The position numbers were made by a program, and so were the translations under genes. DNA of 38,634 nt from Acephala macrosclerotiorum. Lineage: Eukaryota > Ascomycota > Leotiomycetes > Helotiales > Mollisiaceae. How positions within the stretch are numbered: the stretch's first letter is position 1; every line of letters begins with the position of its first letter. This document shows positions 31,816 to 38,634 of the stretch, one piece after another. Under the pieces are notes generated by a model. The model searched no databases. It saw only the letters and a program-made list of their open reading frames with translations, and had not been told where the DNA came from. Where the stretch lies: the NCBI GenBank assembly GCA_014904845.1, contig MU119590.1:1-38634 (forward strand), read 5' to 3'.

Positions 31816-32710
31816 AAGAAAGATTGAGGTGAGGAACCATTAAGGCACCAGCCACATGGGTCACATGACCGTGCCACATTTCTCGCTCGGCTGCGCCTTC
31901 ACATGCAATCTCGAAATGTTATGCATAAGGGGTGGCGAAGCTCTCAACCGGAACAAACCAAACTTTATCTTTTCACGCAATAAGGTTTTGGGGGTATCTG
32001 CCCATGATTCGAAATGAAATGAACAACACGTACATCCTTTGAGATTTTTTTCTTCTTTCTCTGAAGTCGCGATTTGGAGCTGTGTCGTTGATTTCGACGT
32101 TCATAAATGAGGTCAGTAGTGCCGGTTTCCCCAGGCCACTTCAGAAAGTGCCAGATTAAAAACCCGAAGATCATCGAGAATAGATCGATATCAGCATCAT
32201 CTGGGCGATTGGCGCCGCCACTATCTTTGCTGGGTCCGGACCGGGTTTCCATTCTTGTTTTTCGACCACAAATTTTGAGTTAAAACTGTGCCTGAATTGC
32301 TGCACCCCTGCAGTAGTAGCCAAGCCAAGGCACAGCGGGTGGACCTTGGTGGAGCAGAAACCCCAAGTGAGCTGGTTTCACAGCGCATCGAGCCCTTCTC
32401 TACCTTCATCCCAACATCGCCAAAAGCTAGTTCCCTATCATCGACAGCGATTGCTAGCATCTCAACGCCCCGATGGCTGGATGACCTCAATTCTCCACAA
32501 CTATTCCTGTCTCTTGGCCTAGGGACAAGCTAGGTCGTCTCTTTCTATGCAGCCGTCCTGCTTCTCTCTCCTCCTCCAGCCAATGCAAGTGCCGCACGTC
32601 GAGCCTCCTGGTTCCTCAATGCAAACAAAAACTTGATATCTCCTCGAAAGTTTTCGTCTCTCGTTCTACATCTCCCATCACACTCGTTTTGTTTCCTTAA
32701 TTGCTTAATC
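31816..32710. other. Upstream region of the glucanase gene
   Basis: Contains a small open frame on the - strand (31965-32252, listed separately) and the promoter and leader of the glucanase gene. A second - strand frame (32490-32221) overlaps it and is not supported. Confidence 0.4.
31965..32252 (-). CDS. Possible small protein, 95 aa
   Basis: Open frame from ATG 32252 (METRSGPSKDSGGANRPDDA) with one hydrophobic stretch (LFSMIFGFLIWHFLKW) and a strongly basic segment (SRLQRKKKKISKD). A GTACGT right after that segment looks like an intron donor, so the true C-terminus may differ. No family recognised; it may be chance. Confidence 0.3.
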   Translation of the reverse strand: METRSGPSKDSGGANRPDDADIDLFSMIFGFLIWHFLKWPGETGTTDLIYERRNQRHSSKSRLQRKKKKISKDVRVVHFISNHGQIPPKPYCVKR

Positions 32711-34142
32711 ATGTTACTCAAGAATACTCTCGCGGCGCTTGTATCCGCCGCGGCGGTAGCAGCATTGCTGGCAACAGCGTAAATCTCCCCTTTTGGACAA
32801 TGCGGGGCATGCTGATATCTTTGGCAGACAGCCGTTGTCGAAACGATCAATGAGCTTCAACTGGGGATCAGAGAAGGTACGCGGGCTGAATATTGGAGGA
32901 TGGCTTCGTGAGTGATCCCCATTGTACTGAAATTGTTGAAAAGAGATGACTGACTCGCCGTCTGCACAGTCCTCGAACCCTGGATTACGCCTTCTATATT
33001 TCAGTCACTCAACCAATCCCTCGGCATAGTTGACGAATATACCATGACACAACAACTCGGCACAGATGCGGCATACAACATTCTCAAGCCCCATTGGGAT
33101 AACTGGTGCACATTTTCCGACTTTCAAAAGATAGCAAACGCGGGCTTCAACACAGTGCGGATACCAATCGGATATTGGGCATATGCCCTGGAGGATGGAG
33201 AACCATACACACAAGGAGCGGCACCTTACATTGATGCCGCAATTGATTGGGCGAGAGGGACTGGGTTGAAGATCTGGATCGACCTGCACGGTGCTCCAGG
33301 TTCCCAGAATGGCTTCGACAACAGTGGGCACAGAGTATCTACACCTGGATGGCAACAAGGCGATACAGTGGCGCAGACTCTCGCGGTCCTCGAAACAATT
33401 ACTGCGAAGTATGCGCAATCATCGTATCAAGACGTTGTGGTGGCCATTGAACTTTTGAACGAGCCTTTGAGCTCCGAGCTGAACTTCGACACGCTGAAGC
33501 AATTCTACCGCGATGGGTATGGACAGATCCGAGCTGTGAGCGATACGACTGTAATGTTGCATGATGGTTTCATTGCTCCAAGCGCATGGAATGGATTCTT
33601 GTGTGTTTCCGACAACAATGCCCAAAATGGTAAGCCTCCTATTACTCGGTTACGTTTGTATGCTGATGAAAGTCCCAGTTGCTGTCGATCATCACGAATA
33701 CCAAGTATTCACGAATGACCTTGTTGCCCTCCAACCATGGCAACATCGGCAGCTCGTCTGTAATAACGCTCCTTCGTACGCCTCGGGAGCAGACAAGTGG
33801 GTGGTGGTTGGAGAATGGACGGCAGCAATGACAGACTGCGCACCAGCTCTAAATGGCTACGACATTGGTGCACGATACGATGGAACGTATCCAGGCTCAT
33901 CGTACGTCGGCACTTGCGCGGACAAGAGTAACATTGCAAACTGGAACGAGACTTTCAAGGGTGATATGCGAGGATACATCGAGGCTCAACTTTCGACTTT
34001 CGAGAGTCATACGCAAGGATGGGTATTCTGGAACTTCAAGACCGAGTCAGCACATGAATGGGATGCTTTTGCATTGCTCGATGGTGGCCTGTTCCCGCAA
34101 CCATTGACGGACTACGAATTTAGGTCGAATTGCTCTTCATGA
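32711..34142 (+). CDS. exg1: Secreted GH5 exo-beta-1,3-glucanase
   Basis: Glycoside hydrolase family 5 enzyme that removes glucose from beta-1,3-glucan ends in the fungal cell wall. Four exons, 32711-32778, 32828-32907, 32970-33629 and 33679-34142, encode 423 aa. The N-terminus is a signal peptide (MLLKNTLAALVSAAAVAALL) followed by a Lys-Arg site at about 28-29 suited to Kex2 processing. The GH5 landmarks are in order: VRGLNIGGWL and EPWITPSIF, FNTVRIPIGYWA, WIDLHGAPGSQNG, LLNEP with the acid/base Glu214, DHHEYQVF (His274-275) and VVVGEWTAAMTDC with the nucleophile Glu315; then GWVFWNFKTE near the end. All catalytic residues are present and the length is normal. Cys residues fit a secreted protein. 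It follows the inverted-repeat element, with its own intergenic space of about 900 bases. Confidence 0.95.
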
Positions 34143-34820
34143 ACACATCGAGGGTGCATGTAATGGCGGAGGCAATGATTGGACTTTACGACGAGGATAA
34201 ATCGAAGGATACATGGAGAAAACCGGCGTACATGCACACTCTTTTTCAATTACTTTCTGGATACATTGGTTTAGAGACCTTCGAGATAGAGGCTTGGATA
34301 TACCCTGACAGATGAAGTAGTCATAATTAGACTTGAATGCACACGGCATTGAAAGATGATCACAGCGCCCTAGGCGGGCTTTCAAGGAGGCATGCAAAGA
34401 ATGGCGGTGCACATTCCTACAAATACCACCCCCCCCTTCTTGGCTTATACTCGATAATATCCCATCTGTGGCACAAATTTGTCTCAAAGCTTCTATTTTG
34501 GAGGAAATGGGGTAGGTTGTCATCTTGGGGTCTAATGTCTCACTGCGTCCAAAATAGGCAAGAGCTGCAAGTGATTTCGGTTAAAATGTACCAAATGTTA
34601 ACGACTTCTCCTCCCAACGTCCTACATCTATCATCAGCTTCTTTGATCCAAACACTGTGAAGAACAGTGGCCATTTAGAATTTACTGAACATGATCCGTA
34701 ACTTGGATTAGTGGTAGTCTTTTGCTGCTGCAGTGCAAGCAGACATGCGGCCGAAGATCTACCTCCTTAACCCCTGCACAGTCACTTCCACCTACCTAGC
34801 TACTTACATTTTGTCTTGCT
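34143..34820. other. Intergenic, glucanase 3' side
   Basis: 678 bases with only short open frames and a short C run near 34428. No gene or RNA recognised. Confidence 0.45.
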
Positions 34821-35164
34821 TTAACACAACACGTCAAGATCTGCCTGCTTTGTCGCTTGGTTTTTATTGTCTTTCTTCTTGTCAAGAGACCAGCCCTCAA
34901 GCAAACTATTATAAGCGGGTCTCCAATGTCTTGTCTTCTTCGCACATGGACATTCTCTACTCCTACACTTAGCTGCCTTTGCTTGCTCAAATACCCTCAA
35001 TGCACTTTGATAGATCATCTGCATAGCTAAGATTTGCTCAGCTGTTATCATCATGCTGCATGTTGGCCACATGGTGTCCAGAGCACATACCCTTGAGTTT
35101 GGACCTGAGCATCTCTATACTCCGGACATGATCACAACTTTGTTTTGCAACGGCCTACTTAACC
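34821..35164 (-). CDS. Possible small spliced gene
   Basis: Exon 35041-34821 (73 codons plus stop) encodes a helical, charged stretch: AEQILAMQMIYQSALRVFEQ, then RECPCAKKTRHWRPAYNSLL. A 49-nt intron at 35042-35090 (GTATGT donor, ATAACAG acceptor) joins it in phase to an upstream exon reading SCDHVRSIEMLRSKLK. The in-frame ATG in that exon could be the start; the upper limit given is approximate. Reading through the intron also keeps a frame that begins at 35072. No family is recognised. It could be a remnant of a larger gene. Confidence 0.35.
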
Positions 35165-35528
35165 TTACAAAAACCTCACTCTCTCTTGAGCCGACAATAG
35201 TCCATGACAACCTACGTTGTTGTACCTCTTGGTTCATATTGGCAGCTTCCAATGAAACCCCTTCAAGCGCTCAGCTGCATATTCCCAGCTCTACAGGAAA
35301 TTGTGCTTGATAGAACTGAACATGGAAGTTCTCAGGCATCACTCGGCTATTAGCGTTGGTGCTGTCAAAGATGCTCTCCTCCCACTTAGCTTGCTTTGGC
35401 GAATATCTTAGAATTCCTCTCTTCGTCAAGTTCGGGATTCGATCTTGCAACTCTCTACCTTCCAACGTCTACCCTCTGGACCAGCCGCTACATCTACGAG
35501 GATTAATTGTCCCCATTAGAGCAGAACA

Positions 35529-37367
35529 ATGTCTTTTGTTCCTTACACGAGTAGTCGGCTCCGCCAGGCCTATACACCTAGCCAACCTATTCCGGTTCAG
35601 GCAATTCACTACGGTTCATACCGACGTCTTCGAGCACTCCACCTCGCCAATACAGCTGACACTTCAATTGACGATTCTTCCATCGATTTCCCACCTCCCA
35701 CCAACTCTCCTACCTCATTTCTTACAATCGACGAGATCGCTGTTTCCGAAGTCCTTACAACTCTGGAAGATTCTTCTATCGAGATGCCTTCCACCGCCGA
35801 TCCCACCGCCGCGAAGGCTCTCCCAGCTCTACCTGCCTCCCGACTGCCCACTCCAAAGGTCGGTCGCATCTCCGGTCCCCCACGAATCGTAGACGTCCCA
35901 GGCAGTTCCGAGTCCTCTCGCATCCAAGATGTAAGTATCTCTATATCTACCTCACTCTATTCGCTATCTCCTCACCTTGTCTTGGAGATCGACGCGTTTT
36001 TGCGCGACGTCGCCTCTACAGATTCATCTTCATCGCATATTGGATCGATGCTAATTCACTCTTAGGGTGCCAGAGGTCCCCAATTGAACAAGGCGCTCCC
36101 CCCTCAACCGAGCCGACGTACTTCCAGCATTCCAACTCCTATCAAGTCGGGTGTCGAGAAGTCTATTCAGAAGTCCCAGGCCATCGAGGTCATTGACGAG
36201 CATGACGATAAGCCGTTCCATGACCAAATCAAGAAAGCCATCGGTGATGATGATAATGATAAACTATCATCTAGCGATGGCGACTCTATTATGGGCATGA
36301 CTGACGAGCAACGTCGTGCTACCATGTATGGCATCAGCACTCCAAATCTTCGCCTCGCCAAGGATGCCGATGAAGTTATTATGGGTGGAGGTCCCGGCAG
36401 CATCAAGTAAGTTGATCCATTGTCTGTGTTTATCTATCTCGCACTAATACTACACCCTCTAGGAGAAATGAGACGAAGAAGGGCAAGATCTACGGCAAGG
36501 GTCTAGGTTACGGCTCTAGCAAGACTTTCGACAAGGCTGAAATCATGGGTTCTGACAAGTCTGTTAGCATAGGAATGGGCATAGGCATAGGCAGCACTTC
36601 TAGCAAGACAGTCGACAAGGATTCAAGCAAAGGCTTTGACAAGTCTGTTGGCATAGGAATGGGCAAGGGCAACACCTCTGGCAAGACTGTCGATAAGTGT
36701 GCAAGCAAGGGCTTTGGCAAGTTCGTCGGCAAGAACTCTCCCAAGGATGGAATTGAAAACGGCAGACGTGCAACTACAGCCAAGTAAGTCGCACCGTCCT
36801 CCCCAACGAGAGTCTTCAAGCTAATTAATCTTTTGCAGTCTTCGTCGGGCCAGAAAATCCAACGTTGATGTCGCAGGACAATTCCGAACCAACAACTCCA
36901 CCGACCACAACCTCTCCTCTCGTATGGCTACCGATACCAAGAGCGCTGACACTCGACGTGCCACTACCCAACCCAAGATGAACACCGAGCGCCCAGGTCT
37001 CAAGTCCCGAGTCTCCGCGATGTTGCACTCACGCCGTGCCTCTGGTGTCCGACCTACCCTTGCTGCCACTGCTGGTCCGGCCCCTACCCTCAATGCCGAT
37101 GAACGATTCAATGCCAGCCTTCGCGTCCTGGGCTCTGAGATTGGCAAGTTCCGAGCCAAGTCCGCTACAGCCACAGATAGTGCCCAGGCCCGACGTTTCA
37201 CCGAGGTAATTGCGGCCCATATGGAGGGACTTATGCTTGTCAACCAAGCTCGAGTTGTGCGCCTGCAAGCTATGGCTATGATGGATAGCATGGCTATGGA
37301 TGAGGTTCGTAGTGTTGCTGAGGCTATTCAGAGCGTTCATGATATGACTGCTCAGCTTGAGTCTTGA
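35529..37367 (+). CDS. Hypothetical low-complexity protein with Gly/Lys tandem repeats
   Basis: I do not recognise the family. Four exons, 35529-35930, 36066-36406, 36463-36783 and 36839-37367, encode 530 aa, with GTAAGT at every donor. Residues 1-250 are Ser/Thr/Pro-rich and probably disordered (DSSIDFPPPTNSPTSF; LPPQPSRRTSSIPTPIKSG; TPNLRLAKDADEVIMGGGPG). Residues about 279-306 and 307-332 are two tandem copies of a repeat that starts DKSVxIGMG and ends SKGF, with a partial third copy after them. A basic region follows (LRRARKSN, RATTQPKMNTERPGLKSR). The C-terminal 90 residues are helical and Met/Ala-rich (NASLRVLGSEIGKFRAKSA; RVVRLQAMAMMDSMAMDEVR). It has no signal peptide. It is the last gene before the AT-rich block. 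Confidence 0.8.
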
Positions 37368-37767
37368 ATACCTCGAGTATCGTGTGTACATTAGTTTTCC
37401 TTTTCAGTTGCGCGTTCTAGATACTAGATGACGAGGTCCATGAATGCATGAATGAATGACTTGAAATTTCTATCTATGAATTGCCTTGGTGAAAATTCTC
37501 AAAGATGAGGCAAGCCTGTCTTCAATTTCTGGCTACTTTGATTTTCCCAGGATCTCTGGGACATTCGAAATAACGCTCCCAAACAACAGTTGTAGCATCC
37601 TGGTTTCAATTATCAGGGGGCTTGCTATGAATTTAAGCCTGCGTTCCCATATGGCAATTATCGTATACCGGCTTCTATTATTGTGATAATTTCAAACGAC
37701 CTTTCTTGGATTTCGCTTTCAATACGATTAGTTGGCGTCGCAGCTTTGCTTAGATTGTTTAGTTACG
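37368..37767. other. 3' flank of the repeat protein gene
   Basis: 400 bases of ordinary base composition holding the 3' end of the gene at 35529-37367. No gene seen; AT content rises sharply after 37767. Confidence 0.45.
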
Positions 37768-38634
37768 TTTCTAAAAAAATAAAAAATAAAAACACAAAAT
37801 ATAGCGTAATTCAAATTTTTGAAAATATTTATTTTATTTCAATTTCAATTTTTTTTTAATTTTTAAATTACGATTTTGTATTATTATAATTAATTAAAAA
37901 AAAATTTAATATATTTTTTTAATTATATTAAAAAAATAATAAAAAAATTAATACGTTTTTAAAATATTTAATAAATTAAAAAAATTAATTATATTTTTAT
38001 AAAAAATATAAAATAAATTTTTTAAAATTATATAAAAAAAAACGTTTAATAAATATTAATAATTATTTAATTTACGTATTTAAAAAACGTTAATATAATT
38101 ATAAATAAAATATAATAATAATAAAATATAATAATATTTAATTATAAATTAAATATAAATTTTTTTATAAATAATATTTTTATAATATAAATTTTTATTT
38201 ATTTATTTATTATAATTATTATAATAATAATAATACATTTTTAAAAACGTTTATATAACGTTTAAAAACTTATTAAAAATTCATAAATTATATTTTTATT
38301 TATATATTTTTTTTTACGAATTTATTAAAAAAGAATTTTTTTATTAATCGTTTTATTAAAAAATATATACGTTAATAACGTTATTAATAAATTAATAATA
38401 ATTTAATCGATTATTAATTATTTTAATTTAATATTAATAATATTAATTCGATATTAATAATATTAATTTAAAATTTAAAATTTATAATATTTATTATAAA
38501 AGTTTTAAATAAATTTATTAAACGTATATTAAAATATTAAATTATAAAATTGAAAATTATAAAGATTTTAATCGTTTTATAAATTATATAAATAAATAAA
38601 AATAAAAAATAAAAATATTAATATTATTTAAAAT
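37768..38634. repeat. AT-rich RIP-type block
   Basis: Nearly pure A and T. Between 38041 and 38634 I count 16 C on the + strand, 13 of them followed by G; whole lines have no C at all. Loss of C outside CpG, above all loss of CpA, is what repeat-induced point mutation produces. No open frame or recognisable transposon remains. The block runs off the right edge of the window. Confidence 0.8.

Noticed and set aside
32221..32490. 89-codon - strand frame upstream of the glucanase
   Set aside because: Overlaps the 95-codon frame, no motif, and lies in probable promoter sequence.
1..38634. CRISPR arrays, bacterial operons, or a biosynthetic or defence gene cluster
   Set aside because: No direct repeat-spacer pattern is present, genes are spliced and eukaryotic, and neighbours have unrelated housekeeping roles.

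Overview
The window is nuclear DNA from a filamentous ascomycete (Pezizomycotina). A Leotiomycete (Helotiales-like) is my best inference, but no marker in the window proves it. The evidence is compact genes on both strands, many 45-70 nt GT-AG introns with CTRAY-like branch sites, an isolated 5S rRNA gene, and a C-depleted AT-rich block at the right edge whose few remaining C residues sit mostly in CpG, the pattern expected from repeat-induced point mutation (RIP). All splice models were built by hand from frame and phase continuity and from protein family expectation.

Layout. 1-1121: no convincing gene. 1122-3446 (-): unrecognised about 658-aa protein carrying an internally duplicated 38-residue motif. 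4014-6068 (-): Ada3/Ngg1, a SAGA histone acetyltransferase subunit. 6638-7003 (-): coding remnant. About 7978-9707 (+): PA-TM-RING ubiquitin ligase with an unresolved N-terminus. 10330-13175 (+): single-chain urease of 835 aa with the complete nickel-site residues. 13956-16404 (-): NLR-like N-terminal domain plus ankyrin protein. 16930-17875 (-): Sfr1/Mei5 recombination factor. 18205-20905 (-): Hrd3/Sel1L ERAD receptor. 21292-22769 (-): WDR89-type WD40 protein. 23034-23153 (-): 5S rRNA, with two shorter 5S-like fragments to the right. 24100-24399 (+): small hypothetical protein. 25188-25988 (-): frame-disrupted OTU-like gene, with possible orphan exons upstream (26251-26520). 26724-27599 (-): FRG1-like protein. 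27823-29023 (+): 2OG-Fe(II)-oxygenase-like protein, divergent from FRG1. 29306-30955 (-): AAA+ ATPase. 31381-31815: MITE-like inverted-repeat element. 32711-34142 (+): secreted GH5 exo-beta-1,3-glucanase. 35529-37367 (+): low-complexity repeat protein of unknown function. 37768-38634: AT-rich RIP-type block.

Functional picture. Most genes are unlinked housekeeping genes (chromatin, ER quality control, recombination, nitrogen release from urea, RNA-related factors) rather than a pathway cluster; I see no biosynthetic or defence cluster. The less ordinary parts are the duplicated-motif protein, the OTU-like relic with its broken neighbours, the 5S relics, the inverted-repeat element and the RIP block. 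The last two are marks of transposon activity and of the genome defence against it.
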